Shown here: piece by piece, positions 16,835 to 26,957 of the stretch
Layout: every line of letters begins with the position of its first letter
Position numbering within the stretch: the first letter of the stretch is position 1
DNA from: Caulobacter zeae
GTDB lineage: Bacteria; Pseudomonadota; Alphaproteobacteria; Caulobacterales; Caulobacteraceae
NCBI RefSeq assembly: GCF_002858925.1
Contig: NZ_PJRS01000018.1
Location: 62,001-126,000, forward strand
DNA length: 64,000 nt
Direction of reading: 5' to 3'
Notes under the pieces: model-generated
What the model was told of the DNA's origin: nothing
Database searches by the model: none
Seen by the model: only the letters and a program-made list of their open reading frames with translations
Program-made: the position numbers and the translations under genes

Positions 16835-17776
16835 TCAGGCCGGCAGTCTGAGTTCGAGGGGGTAGGAGACGAAGGTCTCGTAGATGGCTTCGTGGATGCG
16901 GGCGCACTCGTTGACCACGGTGGTCAGCAGCGCTCCGGCGCCGATGGTCTCCAGTTCGTCGACATCGGCGTATTGCAGGCGCGCCTTCAGCTTGCCGGCC
17001 AGGCGCTCGGGGGCCGCACGACCGGCGGCCTCGACGTGGCGGGCCAGCGCCGTCAGGTGCTCCTCGATGCGCGAGGTGGCGAAGCGGATCGAGCGCGGGA
17101 AGTCCTCGTCGAAGACCAGGAACTCCAGGATGTGCCGAGGCTCGATCTCGGCGGTGTAGACGCGCAGGTACGGTTCCAGGGCGCAGGCCATGCGCAGCAG
17201 GCTGACCAGCGCCAGATGGTCGTGGATCTCGCGGCTGGGGGCCTGGGCGAAGCACACCTCCAGCAGGCTGGAGACCAGCTGCGCGCGCTCCAGGTACATG
17301 CCCAGCATCATGAAGCGCCAGCTTTCGCCGTGGCTCATGGTGGCGTCGGCCGCGCCTTTGAACAGGTGAACGTCGGCGATGACGTCGTGCAGGTACGACA
17401 CCGAGTTGTCGGCGAACTCGGCCTCGGCCCCAGGATCGGTGACCCGCAGGTAGAGGACGTTCAGCCGTTCCCAGGTTTCGGTGGTGATCTGGTCGCGCAC
17501 CTGGCGGGCGTTCTCGCGGGCCATGGTCAGGGACGAGACCACCGAGTTGGGGTCCGAGCGATCCAGCACCAGCGCGCGGGCGGCCTCGAAGGGAGAGACC
17601 TTGCCGGCCCCGTCGTCGCCGACGGCCGACAGGGCTATCCACACCGCCTGCATGCCGGAATCGGTCTGGTCCAGCGTGGCGTTCAGCATCACGCTCGACA
17701 GGCGCGACAGGTGTTCGGCGCGCTCGATATAGCGGCCCAGCCAGTAGAGGCTGTCGGCGACCCGAGCCAGCATCAT
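16835..17776 (-). CDS. Alpha-E domain protein (DUF403)
   Basis: 313 residues, almost all helical. The opening MMLARVADSLYWLGRYIERAEHLSRL is the hallmark of the alpha-E family, and WERLNVLYLRV, SHGESWRFMMLGMYLERAQ and GLGEAHL-type helices (in reverse sense GSGESWRF) follow. These proteins accompany ATP-grasp and transglutaminase partners in a predicted peptide-bond forming or protein-modifying system whose substrate has never been defined. Start ATG at 17776 overlaps the ATP-grasp stop by four bases; a second ATG follows immediately. Confidence 0.85.
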   Translation of the reverse strand: MMLARVADSLYWLGRYIERAEHLSRLSSVMLNATLDQTDSGMQAVWIALSAVGDDGAGKVSPFEAARALVLDRSDPNSVVSSLTMARENARQVRDQITTETWERLNVLYLRVTDPGAEAEFADNSVSYLHDVIADVHLFKGAADATMSHGESWRFMMLGMYLERAQLVSSLLEVCFAQAPSREIHDHLALVSLLRMACALEPYLRVYTAEIEPRHILEFLVFDEDFPRSIRFATSRIEEHLTALARHVEAAGRAAPERLAGKLKARLQYADVDELETIGAGALLTTVVNECARIHEAIYETFVSYPLELRLPA

Positions 17777-19254
17777 TGCGGGCCTCCCTTGCCGTGGCCA
17801 TTGCCGTTGTGGTGACCGTTCTCCTCGGCCAGCACCCAGGTGTCCTTGGAGCCGCCGCCCTGGCTGGAGTTCACGACCAGCGAGCCGCGCTTGAGCGCCA
17901 CTCGGGTGAGGGCGCCGGGCGTGACGATGGTCTTCTCGCCGCACAGGATGAACGGGCGCAGGTCGACGTGGCGCGGTTCGATGCGGCCGTCCACGAGGCA
18001 GGGGGCGGTCGACAGCTGGATGGTCGGCTGGGCGATGTAGTTGGCGGGGTCCGCCTTCAGGGCGTCGGCGAAGTCGGCGCGTTCCTGGGCGCTTGCGTGA
18101 GGGCCGACCAGCATGCCGTAGCCGCCGGAGGCGCCGACGGCCTTGACCACCAGCTTGTCGAGATTGTCGAGCACGTGGCTGAGCTGGCTCTTCTCGCGGC
18201 AGAGATAGGTCTCGATGTTGGGCAGGATCGTGTCTTCGCCCAGGTAGTAGCGGATGATGTCCGGCACGAAGGCGTAGACGGCCTTGTCGTCGGCCACGCC
18301 GGTGCCCGGGGCGTTGCAGATCACCACGTTGCCGGCGCGATAGGCGTTGAACAGGCCCGCGGCCCCCAGCGACGAATCCCGGCGGAAGGTGAGGGGGTCG
18401 ATGAAGTCGTCGTCGACCCGGCGATAGATCACGTCCACCCGGCGCAGGCCGGTGGTGGTGCGCATGTAGACCATGTTGTCGTGGACAACGAGGTCACGGC
18501 CCTCGACCAGCGGCACGCCCATCAGGCGGGCCAGATAGGCGTGCTCGTAATAGGCGCTGTTGTAGACGCCGGGGGTCAGCACCACGACCTGCGGGTCCGA
18601 CCGCCAGTCGGCGCTCATGCTCTTGAGCGTGGCCAGCAGCAGGTCGGGATAGCGTTCGACCGGCCGCACCCCGGCCTCGCGATAGGTGCCCGGGAAGGTG
18701 CGCTTGGCCGCATCGCGGTTGGCCAGCATGTAGGAGACGCCCGAGGGGACGCGCAGGTTGTCCTCGAGCACGGCGAACTCGCCGTCCTGGCCGCGGATCA
18801 GGTCGCTGCCGCAGACATTGGCGTACGACTTGTGCGGCACGTAGAGGTTCTGCATCTCGCGCCGGTAAGAGGGCGCGCCCAGCACCAGCTCGCGCGGCAC
18901 CACGCCGTCCATCAGGATCTTCTGCTCGCCGTAGATGTCGGCGAGGAACATGTTCAGCGCCTGCAGGCGCTGGGTCAGGCCCGATTCGATGCGGGCCCAC
19001 TCGGCGGCCGGGATGATTCTCGGAAAAAGGTCGGTGGGGATGATCCGCTCGGTGGCGCTGCCCGCGCCGTAGACCGTGAAGGTGATGCCTTGCAGCAGGA
19101 ACGAGCGCTCCAGCGTCTTCTGCCGGTCGGCCAGGGCCGAGGCGCCCAGGGTCGCCATCCGCGACTGCAATGGGGCGTAGTGGGCCCGCACGTCGCCGCC
19201 GGCGGCGAACATCTCGTCGTAAGCTATGCCTGGCAGATAGGCCGCGCCCGTCAT
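17773..19254 (-). CDS. Circularly permuted ATP-grasp protein (DUF404/DUF407)
   Basis: About 493 residues from the ATG at 19254 (MTGAAYLPGIAYDEMFAAGG). An in-frame GTG at 19311 or ATG at 19422 would extend it, and none has a good ribosome site, so the start is uncertain. The conserved family text is clear: GITFTVYG, RIIPTDLFPRIIPAAEW, IYGEQKILMDG, LEDNLRVPSGVSYMLANRDA, VVLTPGVYNSAYYEHAYLAR, GASGGYGMLVG and the tail VVNSSQGGGSKDTWVL. ATP-grasp enzymes join an amine or thiol to an acyl phosphate, so this is likely the ligase of the three-gene system with the alpha-E and transglutaminase proteins downstream. Confidence 0.85.
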   Translation of the reverse strand: MTGAAYLPGIAYDEMFAAGGDVRAHYAPLQSRMATLGASALADRQKTLERSFLLQGITFTVYGAGSATERIIPTDLFPRIIPAAEWARIESGLTQRLQALNMFLADIYGEQKILMDGVVPRELVLGAPSYRREMQNLYVPHKSYANVCGSDLIRGQDGEFAVLEDNLRVPSGVSYMLANRDAAKRTFPGTYREAGVRPVERYPDLLLATLKSMSADWRSDPQVVVLTPGVYNSAYYEHAYLARLMGVPLVEGRDLVVHDNMVYMRTTTGLRRVDVIYRRVDDDFIDPLTFRRDSSLGAAGLFNAYRAGNVVICNAPGTGVADDKAVYAFVPDIIRYYLGEDTILPNIETYLCREKSQLSHVLDNLDKLVVKAVGASGGYGMLVGPHASAQERADFADALKADPANYIAQPTIQLSTAPCLVDGRIEPRHVDLRPFILCGEKTIVTPGALTRVALKRGSLVVNSSQGGGSKDTWVLAEENGHHNGNGHGKGGPQ

Positions 19255-19543
19255 CGGCAGGGTTGGGGCCTCGTCCAGGCTCTGTAATTTTGCCGCCACG
19301 CCGGTGTCCACGTTGATTGTCCGTCTCTTGGACCCGCGCCGAAGCGGCGCTGGTCGATGGAAACCTAGAACGCCTCGAAAAGGTTCGCGGCGGATTTCGA
19401 CCCTCGCCGCGCGGTTGCGCATGACTGCCTAGCATTTGGGCGCCGATTGCCGGGCCTGAGAAGTCGAGATCGTTCGCTCCCGCAGCATTTCGTCGGGTGA
19501 CAGCCGTGAAGCGCCCGACTACACGAGGTCGTGGGGGCGCTCC

Positions 19544-21343
19544 GTGCGGGGACTTGGCTTGGTGCGTAAGACGACAGTTCTGGGCTTGGCGGCCGCCATC
19601 GCGGCCGTGGCGGCTCAGGCTAAAGCGGACGAACCATCGGCGACCATCACCGGCGTCGAGGATCGCGCCCTGCGCGAAGCCATTCAGCGCGCCCTGACCC
19701 AATCCGACGGTCCGCCGGCCAGCCGTTCCGAGGCGCGCCGCCGCGCCCGCGACGCCGCCGACGACGCCGTGGCCGTGCTGCGCGCCGAGGGCTACTACGC
19801 CTATGTCGTCGATCCGGACGTCACCGAGACCGACCCGCCGCGCGGCACGGTGAAGGTTACGCCCGGCCAGTTGTTCGTCATCGCCGATCCGCGCATCGAC
19901 TGGTCGGGCGCGCCGCCCGACGAGGGCGTCCGCGAGCGCGCCTTCTCGGTGCTGGGCCTCACCGAGGGAGCCGCCGGCCGCGCTGCCGAGATTCTCGGCG
20001 CCGAAGGCCGCGCGGTCGCGCAGGTGCAGAAGCTGGGATACGCCGACGCAGCCGCCGATCCGCGCCAGGTGATCGTCGACCACGCCGACCATACGGTCCG
20101 CCCGACCTTCGTCATCGCCGCTGGCGACCTGGTGAAGGTCGACGGCGTCGATCTGTCGACCAAGGGCCGCACGCGTATCGAGTGGCTCCAGCGCCTGGCC
20201 CCTTGGAAGGAAGGCGACGTCTACGACCCCGAGGACATCGCCGAACTTGAGCGTCGCCTGCGTGACACCGGCGTCTACGACACGGTTTCCGTGGCCCTGG
20301 CGCCCAAGGACAAGGCCACGCCCGAAGGGCTTCGCCCGATCCAGGTCACCCTGTCCGATCGCGCCTCGCGGACCCTGGAACTCGGGGCCGGCTACTCGAC
20401 CAGCGAAGGCCCGGGCGTCGACGCCAAGTGGATCCGCTACAACCGCCTGCGTCGCGCCGACACCACGACGATCACCACCCGCGTCGCCAAGCTGGAGAAG
20501 AGCCTGGAGGGCTCGGTGGCGCTGCCGCACTGGGGGCGCCCGCAGCAGACGCTGAAGCTGACCAGCCGCGTGTTCGCCGACACCACCGACGCCTACGACG
20601 AAACCGGCGCCACATTGAGCGCGGACCTGACACGACGCCTGCAGACGACGCGCTACCGTACCTACGGGCTCTCGGTCGACCTGTCGCAGACCCAGGAACG
20701 GACAACCGCCAACGGCCTGCCGGTGGGCCAGCGGCTGAACCTCGCCACCTTCACGGCGCTGGGCGCCTATGCCTGGGACTATTCGGACAACATCCTGGAT
20801 CCGCGGCGTGGCTGGCGGGTGGAGGCGCGGGCCGAGCCCACCGCCATCACCGGCGAGACCAGCCTGGTCTACATCCGCACCCAGGCCCAGGGCTCGGCCT
20901 ACATCCCGTTCGGCAAGGAGGCCGACACCGTGCTGGCGGGGCGGCTGAAGCTTGGCGCCATGCTGGGCGGCACCATGCCCGAGGTGCCGGCGTCGCGGCG
21001 CTTCTATTCGGGGGGCGGTGGTTCGGTGCGCGGCTATTCCTACCAGGCCATCGGCCCGCGCCTGTCGGACAACACGCCGCAAGGCGGCCTCTCGCTGTTC
21101 GAGGGCTCCATCGAGCTGCGCCACCGCTTCACCCAGCAGTGGGGCGGGGTGGTGTTCATCGACGCCGGCGCGGTGGGGACCGAGCCGACCCCCAACACCC
21201 GCGACTTCAGCGTCGGCGCCGGCTTCGGCGTCCGCTACGACCTCGGCTTCGGGCCGATCCGCGCCGACATCGCCTTCCCGCTCGAGAAGCGCGAGGGCGA
21301 CTCGGCATTCCAGATCTATCTCAGCATCGGGCAGAGCTTTTGA
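19544..21343 (+). CDS. tamA: TamA, outer-membrane Omp85 translocation and assembly module
   Basis: 599 residues from a GTG at 19544 preceded by GGGGG; a second GTG at 19562 is possible. Signal peptide (TTVLGLAAAIAAVAAQAKA), then POTRA-like domains to about 280 and a C-terminal Omp85 barrel with the phrase YSGGGGSVRGYSYQAIGPR (the family RGY motif) near 490 and a final Phe. TamA inserts autotransporters and other outer-membrane proteins together with TamB, encoded immediately downstream with a four-base overlap. Confidence 0.9.
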   Translation: MRGLGLVRKTTVLGLAAAIAAVAAQAKADEPSATITGVEDRALREAIQRALTQSDGPPASRSEARRRARDAADDAVAVLRAEGYYAYVVDPDVTETDPPRGTVKVTPGQLFVIADPRIDWSGAPPDEGVRERAFSVLGLTEGAAGRAAEILGAEGRAVAQVQKLGYADAAADPRQVIVDHADHTVRPTFVIAAGDLVKVDGVDLSTKGRTRIEWLQRLAPWKEGDVYDPEDIAELERRLRDTGVYDTVSVALAPKDKATPEGLRPIQVTLSDRASRTLELGAGYSTSEGPGVDAKWIRYNRLRRADTTTITTRVAKLEKSLEGSVALPHWGRPQQTLKLTSRVFADTTDAYDETGATLSADLTRRLQTTRYRTYGLSVDLSQTQERTTANGLPVGQRLNLATFTALGAYAWDYSDNILDPRRGWRVEARAEPTAITGETSLVYIRTQAQGSAYIPFGKEADTVLAGRLKLGAMLGGTMPEVPASRRFYSGGGGSVRGYSYQAIGPRLSDNTPQGGLSLFEGSIELRHRFTQQWGGVVFIDAGAVGTEPTPNTRDFSVGAGFGVRYDLGFGPIRADIAFPLEKREGDSAFQIYLSIGQSF

Positions 21344-24300
21344 CCGACGCCGCGCCGCCGCCAGAACCTGTCGAGCAAGTCGCCGAAGCCGCGGCCAAGG
21401 TCGCGCGTCGCGTCGGCGGGCCCGGCTTGCTGATCATCATCGCGGTCACCCTGGTGGCCATCGTCGCGCTCGTCCTCGGCGTCGTGCGCTACGGCGTCAT
21501 CACGCCCCAGGGCCGGGCCTTCCTCGAAGCCCGGACCAGCGGCCTGAAGCTGGGGCGGATCGGCACGCTGAAGATCGAAGGCCTGTCCGGCGACATCTGG
21601 CGCGACTTCGGCGTCCGCCGGCTGACGATCTCGGACGAGAAGGGCGTCTGGCTGGAGGGCGCGGACCTGCGTGTCGTCTGGAAGCCGCGTGAGCTTTGGT
21701 GGCGGCGCTTCCATGCCGAAAGCATCGAGGCGCGGCAGGTGACGCTGGTGCGCCGCCCGACCTTGGGTCCGAAGGGCAAGTCTGGCGCCGCGCCGATCTC
21801 GGCCGATCTCGACGCCTTCAAGCTGCGCCTGGTCACCCGGCCGGCGTTCAGCAACGTCGCCGGCGATTTCGACCTGTCGGGCGCCTACGAAATGGCGCGG
21901 ATGGGCGGCCAGGCCGGACGGCTGTCGGCGGCCAGCCGGTTGCATCCTGGCGACCATCTCGACCTTGTCTTCGACCTAGGTCGCGACAAGACCATGCTGC
22001 TGACCGCGGTGGGCCGTGAGGCCAAGGGCGGCGCCCTGGCAGGGAGCCTGGGCCTGCCGGGCGACCGTCCCTTCATGCTCGACGCCAAGGCCAATGGCAC
22101 GACCGAAGTCGGCGCCTTCACCGTCAAGGCCCAGAGCGGCCAGGACGTGCCGCTTCGCGCCGGCGGCGCCTGGAACGCCCAGGGCGGTTCGGCCAGCGGC
22201 CATGTCGATCTCTCGGCCTCCACCCACACCGATCTCTACGAGCGCATGTTCGGCGCGGCGGTCGACGTCGATGTCGTCGGCCGCAAGGCTGGGACGCTGA
22301 CCGACCTGTCGCTGAAGCTCCGCGCGCCCAACCTGTCGCTGGACGCCCGGGGACCGGCCGACCTGACCAAGCGCAGGACAGCGCCCGAGGGCGTGACCTT
22401 TTCGGCGGCGGTGAAGGATCTCTCCAAGATCACGCCGATTCCGAAGATGGGCGCGGCGAAGGCGCAGGGGATCTTCAAGGTCGGCGACGGCGGTTTCTCG
22501 GTCGAGGGGCCGGGCGACGTGGCCAATCTGGAGCTGTTCGGCTACCGCCTGGCGCGGGCCAAGGGACCGGTTTTCGTCGGCTGGAACAAGGGCGAGCTGA
22601 CCATTCGCGCCTCGGCGACGGGCGAGGGCGGGGCGGGCGAGGGCCTGCTGGCGCCGTTGGGCCGGTCGCCGAAGGCCGACTTCGAGGGCGCGCGCCTGAA
22701 GGACGGCCGCTTCCTGATCAAGCGCGCCAAGATCGTCGCGCCCAACATCGTCGTCGAGGGCGAGGGGCAGCGCGGCCTGCTGGGCGGCCTGTCGTTCGAC
22801 GGCACGGCCAAGGTGGCGTCCCTGGCGCCCATCCGTCCTGGCATGAAGGGTTCGGCCACGGTCAAGTGGTCGGCGAGCCAGGCTCGCGACAAGCCCTGGA
22901 ACTTCAACGCCGAAGCGCGGGGCGCGGGCTTCGCCAGCGGCCTGGCCGAACTGGACCGCCTGCTCGGCGCCGCGCCGCGGGTCTCGGCTCGCGCGGCCTG
23001 GGACAACGGCAAGCTCTCGGTGGCGGACGGCAAGCTGGACGGCGCGGCCGCCCATGCGAAGGCGTCCGGGGTCATGAACCCCGGCGGCGCCTTGGCCTTC
23101 AAGCTCGGCTGGTCGGCCGAAGGGCCGTTCGGTGCGGGTCCTGTCGAGGTCAGCGGCAAGGCCTCCGGGACCGGGGCGATCACCGGCACGCTGACCGCGC
23201 CGCGGGCCGATCTCCATGCGGCCTTCGACAGCATCGACCTGCCGCGCCTGCCGCTGAAGGACGCCAAGCTGGCGGTGACCTTCGCCAAGCGCGCCGACGG
23301 CGCCGACGGCGCGGCCGCCCTGGAGGCGACCAGCCAGTACGGACCGGCGCGCGGCAAGACCGCGTTCAGCTTCGCGCCTGGCGGGCTGGAGCTTTCCGAC
23401 CTCGACATCGACGCCGGCGGGCTGAAAGCCGGCGGCGCCGCCTCGCTGCGTGACGGTCGGCCGGCTACGGCCGACTTGACCGTGGCCGTCAGTCCGGGCG
23501 CCTTCCTGGCTCAGGGCTCGGTGCGCGGTTCGGTGAAGATCGTCGACGCCGCTGGCGGGCCGACGGCCACGCTGGACCTGGCCGCCCAGGACATCACGGG
23601 CGGCGCCTGGAAGGTCCGCAACGCCGCCATCAAGGCCTCGGGACCGATGAGCCGCCTGCCGCTGAGGCTCGATGCGCGCGGCGAGGGACCTTCGGGTCGC
23701 TGGCGGCTGGGCGGCAGCGGGGTGCTGGCGCAACAGGCCGACGACTATCTCCTGACCCTCGACGCTCAGGGCCGGATGGCCCGCACGGAGGTGTCCACCC
23801 GCGAAGCCGCCCAGATCCGCTTTGGCGGTCCGCGCACGTCTGGCCGCCTGCGCCTGAATGTCGGCGACGGCCGGGCCGATCTCGACCTCGACGTCGGCGG
23901 GGAACAGGCCAATCTGCGCGCCGACCTGGTCGGGGTCAGCCTGACCGCGCTCAATCCGGACCTGACCGGTCGCATCGACGCTCGCGTCTCAATGCGCGGC
24001 CAGGGCGAGGCGCTGGACGGCGAGCTCGACGCCAACCTGTCGGGCGCCCGCGAGCGCGGGGCCAAGGCCGAGCAGTCGCTGGACGCCACCATCCACGGCG
24101 ACCTGCGCGACAGGGTCATGACCATCCGGGCCAACGGCAGCAACCCGCAGGGCCTGAAGGCCGAGGCCGACCTGACCCTGCCGACCGAAGCCTCGGCCAA
24201 GCCCTTCCGCTTGGCGATCGATCGCCGTCGGGCGGTTCAGGGCCGGTTCTTAGCCCAGGGCGAGATCAAGCCGCTGTGGGACCTGTTGATCGGTCCCGAG

Positions 24301-25512
24301 CGCGGGCTGTCGGGCAAGATCGACGCCGAGGGCACGCTGGCCGGCACCCTGGCCGATCCGCGCCTCGTTGGCCGCGCCTCGCTGGCGGGCGGTCGCTTCG
24401 AGGACGGCCAGACCGGCCTGCGCCTGCAGGACGTGGCGATCACCGCCAACCTGGCAGACAACGCCATCGACGTTAGCCAGGCCCTGGCCGGCGACGGCCG
24501 TGGCGGCACGGCCTCGGGCGCGGGTCGGATCAGCCTGGCGCGCGACGGCGTCGGCAGCTTCCGCCTGGACATGAAGAACTTCCAGGTCATCGACAACGAA
24601 CTGGCCAAGGCCCAGGCCACCGGCCAGACGACGATCAACCGCGCCGCCGACGGCAAGGTGAAGCTGTCGGGCGCCCTGACCATCGACCGCGCCGATGTCT
24701 CGGCCCAGTCCAAGACCCCGGCCGGCGTCGTCTCCATGGACGTGATCGAGCGCAACCGGCCGCAGGACCTGGTCCAAGGCGTCGAGGTGCAGGCCCGCAA
24801 GCCCAATTCGGGCATGGCGCTGGACGTCACCCTCAAGGCCCCGCGCCGGATCTTCGTGAAGGGCAGGGGCCTGGACGTCGAGCTGTCGCTGGACGCCCAT
24901 GTCGGCGGCACCACGGCCAGCCCCGTGCTGGACGGCGTGGCCCGCGTGGTGCGCGGCGAGTACGACTTCGCCGGCAAGCGGTTCGAGTTCGACGACGACG
25001 GCGTCGTGCGCCTGGCCACCCAGCTGGAACGCATCCGCCTCGATCTGACCGCCACCCGCGAGGATGACGCCCTGACCGCGATCATCCAGGTGAAGGGCAC
25101 GGCGGCCAAGCCGGAGATCACGCTGACTTCGAAACCCGAATTGCCGCAAGACGAAGTGCTGTCGCAGGTGCTGTTCGGATCGTCGGCCGCCCAGCTGTCG
25201 CCGATCGAGGCCGCGCAACTGGCCTCGGCCCTGGCCTCGCTGGCCGGCGGCGGCGGCTTCGACGTGATCGGCAACCTGCGTAGCTTCGCGCGGCTGGACC
25301 GCCTGGCCTTCGCCGAGAGCAGCACCGGCATGACCGTGGCTGGCGGCAAGTACGTCACCGACGACGTCTATGTGGAGATCATCGGCGGCGGCAGGGAAGG
25401 ACCCGCGGCCCAGGTCGAATGGCGCATCCGCCGGGCGCTTTCGCTTGTCTCGCGCCTGGGCGGCGACGGCGACGCCAAGCTGTCGGTGAAATGGCGAAAG
25501 GACTATAAGTAG
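21340..25512 (+). CDS. tamB: TamB, inner-membrane-anchored translocation module / lipid-transport protein
   Basis: 1390 residues. The start is TTG at 21340 inside the tamA stop (TTGA), because no other start lies between the tamA end and the membrane helix. N-terminal helix GGPGLLIIIAVTLVAIVALVLG is at about 30-50, followed by more than a thousand residues of repetitive beta structure rich in Gly, Ala and Asp. The C-terminal DUF490/TamB domain shows DEVLSQVLFGSSAAQLSPIE and ends TDDVYVEIIGGG. TamB spans the periplasm and cooperates with TamA; AsmA-like members move phospholipids between membranes. Confidence 0.88.
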   Translation: MTDAAPPPEPVEQVAEAAAKVARRVGGPGLLIIIAVTLVAIVALVLGVVRYGVITPQGRAFLEARTSGLKLGRIGTLKIEGLSGDIWRDFGVRRLTISDEKGVWLEGADLRVVWKPRELWWRRFHAESIEARQVTLVRRPTLGPKGKSGAAPISADLDAFKLRLVTRPAFSNVAGDFDLSGAYEMARMGGQAGRLSAASRLHPGDHLDLVFDLGRDKTMLLTAVGREAKGGALAGSLGLPGDRPFMLDAKANGTTEVGAFTVKAQSGQDVPLRAGGAWNAQGGSASGHVDLSASTHTDLYERMFGAAVDVDVVGRKAGTLTDLSLKLRAPNLSLDARGPADLTKRRTAPEGVTFSAAVKDLSKITPIPKMGAAKAQGIFKVGDGGFSVEGPGDVANLELFGYRLARAKGPVFVGWNKGELTIRASATGEGGAGEGLLAPLGRSPKADFEGARLKDGRFLIKRAKIVAPNIVVEGEGQRGLLGGLSFDGTAKVASLAPIRPGMKGSATVKWSASQARDKPWNFNAEARGAGFASGLAELDRLLGAAPRVSARAAWDNGKLSVADGKLDGAAAHAKASGVMNPGGALAFKLGWSAEGPFGAGPVEVSGKASGTGAITGTLTAPRADLHAAFDSIDLPRLPLKDAKLAVTFAKRADGADGAAALEATSQYGPARGKTAFSFAPGGLELSDLDIDAGGLKAGGAASLRDGRPATADLTVAVSPGAFLAQGSVRGSVKIVDAAGGPTATLDLAAQDITGGAWKVRNAAIKASGPMSRLPLRLDARGEGPSGRWRLGGSGVLAQQADDYLLTLDAQGRMARTEVSTREAAQIRFGGPRTSGRLRLNVGDGRADLDLDVGGEQANLRADLVGVSLTALNPDLTGRIDARVSMRGQGEALDGELDANLSGARERGAKAEQSLDATIHGDLRDRVMTIRANGSNPQGLKAEADLTLPTEASAKPFRLAIDRRRAVQGRFLAQGEIKPLWDLLIGPERGLSGKIDAEGTLAGTLADPRLVGRASLAGGRFEDGQTGLRLQDVAITANLADNAIDVSQALAGDGRGGTASGAGRISLARDGVGSFRLDMKNFQVIDNELAKAQATGQTTINRAADGKVKLSGALTIDRADVSAQSKTPAGVVSMDVIERNRPQDLVQGVEVQARKPNSGMALDVTLKAPRRIFVKGRGLDVELSLDAHVGGTTASPVLDGVARVVRGEYDFAGKRFEFDDDGVVRLATQLERIRLDLTATREDDALTAIIQVKGTAAKPEITLTSKPELPQDEVLSQVLFGSSAAQLSPIEAAQLASALASLAGGGGFDVIGNLRSFARLDRLAFAESSTGMTVAGGKYVTDDVYVEIIGGGREGPAAQVEWRIRRALSLVSRLGGDGDAKLSVKWRKDYK

Positions 25513-25515
25513 ACC

Positions 25516-25551
25516 GCGCCAGGGTCAGGTGTAGGCGGCTGACCCTGGCGC
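25516..25551 (+). terminator. Terminator hairpin after tamB
   Basis: Perfect 13-bp arms (GCGCCAGGGTCAG at 25516-25528 and complement at 25539-25551) four bases past the tamB stop, loop GTGTAGGCGG. No T-run follows, so termination may need Rho. Confidence 0.7.
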
Positions 25552-25697
25552 GCTCTCGACATCGGACCTGGAGTCCTGTCGATTTGATAGGCTCCAGCGC
25601 AAGGCTTTTGCGTCGGCGCGCGGTTTCCTCGCCAAAGGAAACAACGTTTTGCCCGCGCTCCCTGGACTAGGCTTTGGCCAAGGGAGACAGCGAATCC

Positions 25698-26957
25698 ATG
25701 CGGATCGACGACGAAGATCGGGCTGTCCTGGGGAGTTTGGCCGCTGACGGGCCCCGGATGATCGACCGGGCCGTCGCCTGGTGCGCCATCAACTCGGGCA
25801 GCCGCCACATCGCGGGCCTGGAACGGCAGAGGCAGGTTCTGGTCGAGGCCTTCTCGGCCCTGCCGTCCGCGCCGGCCGAGGTTCCGCTGACCGCCTCGCC
25901 GGAGATCGCCGCCGATGGCCGGCAGGTCGAGCAGTCGCATCCGCCGGCCATCGCCGTCGTCGTGCGGCCCGAGGCGCCGGTGCAGGTCGTGCTGACCGGC
26001 CACTACGACACCGTCTATCCCGAGACCTCCGGCTTCCAGACCGTCAGCACCCGGCCGGACGGCGCGCTGCATGGTCCCGGCATCGCCGACATGAAGGGCG
26101 GTCTTTCGGTGATGCTCGGCGCGCTGGAGGCGTTCGAACGCCACCCCAAGGCCGGCAATCTCGGCTATCGCGTGCTGATCTCGCCTGATGAAGAGATCGG
26201 CTCGATCGCTTCGGCGCCGGTCCTGGCCGATTTCGCGCGCCTGGGACATGTGGGCCTGACCTACGAGCCGGCCCTGGCCGACGGCGCCCTGGCCAGCGTG
26301 CGCAAGGGCTCGGGCAACTTCCACGTCGTTGTCCATGGTCGCGCCGCCCACGCCGGCCGCGACTTCGCCTCGGGCCGTAACGCGGTGATGGAGGCCGCGC
26401 GGCTGGCCCAGGCCCTGCATGGACTGAACGGTCGGCGCGAGGGCGTCACCCTCAACGTCGCCAAGATCGACGGCGGCTCGCCGTTGAACATGGTGCCGGA
26501 CGTGGCGGTGCTGCGGTTCAACGTCCGCTTTCCCTCGGCCGCCGACGCCGCCTGGCTGGAGGGCGAGATCGCCGCCATCGTGGCTGCCACCACGGACGAC
26601 GGCCTGCACGCCCACCTGCACGGCCGCATCACGCGCGGCGCCAAGCCGTTCAACGCCGCCCAGGAGAAGCTGTTCGGCGCGGTCAAGGAGATCGGGGCGC
26701 TGCTGGGCCAGGACATCGCCTGGAAGCCGTCGGGCGGGGTCTGTGAGGGCAACAATCTTTTCGCCTCGGGCCTGCCCAATATCGACAGCCTGGGCGTGCG
26801 CGGCGGCGACATCCACAGCGAGGCCGAACACGCCTGGCCGGCGAGCTTCGTCGAGCGCGCCCAGCTGTCGGCCCTGACCCTGATGAAGCTCGCGAGCGGC
26901 GAGATTGACGCCCACGCCATCCGCGCGGCCATGGCCGCCATGCCGGAGACCCTCTGA
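25698..26957 (+). CDS. M20-family zinc hydrolase at the head of the ast operon
   Basis: 419 residues from ATG at 25698. M20/ArgE-type landmarks: His102 and Asp104 in GHYDTVYP, bridging Asp131 in GIADMKGG, catalytic Glu165-Glu166 in SPDEEIGS, Glu190 in TYEP, and a C-terminal metal His in EAEHAW. The lid domain lies between about 200 and 320. M20 enzymes cleave N-acyl amino acids (succinyl-diaminopimelate, acetylornithine, carboxypeptidase G2 substrates). Its stop touches the start of astA, so it belongs to the arginine succinyltransferase operon, where the expected last enzyme is succinylglutamate desuccinylase. It may fill that role instead of the usual AstE, which is a different (M14-like) family; this is inference. 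Confidence 0.8.
   Translation: MRIDDEDRAVLGSLAADGPRMIDRAVAWCAINSGSRHIAGLERQRQVLVEAFSALPSAPAEVPLTASPEIAADGRQVEQSHPPAIAVVVRPEAPVQVVLTGHYDTVYPETSGFQTVSTRPDGALHGPGIADMKGGLSVMLGALEAFERHPKAGNLGYRVLISPDEEIGSIASAPVLADFARLGHVGLTYEPALADGALASVRKGSGNFHVVVHGRAAHAGRDFASGRNAVMEAARLAQALHGLNGRREGVTLNVAKIDGGSPLNMVPDVAVLRFNVRFPSAADAAWLEGEIAAIVAATTDDGLHAHLHGRITRGAKPFNAAQEKLFGAVKEIGALLGQDIAWKPSGGVCEGNNLFASGLPNIDSLGVRGGDIHSEAEHAWPASFVERAQLSALTLMKLASGEIDAHAIRAAMAAMPETL

Noticed and set aside
18494-21124. Long minus-strand open frame (876 codons) across the ATP-grasp and tamA genes
   Set aside because: It is out of phase with the real genes, is rich in Arg/Gly/Ala as GC-rich shadows are, and no family sequence appears; the tamA barrel and ATP-grasp motifs lie in the other frames.
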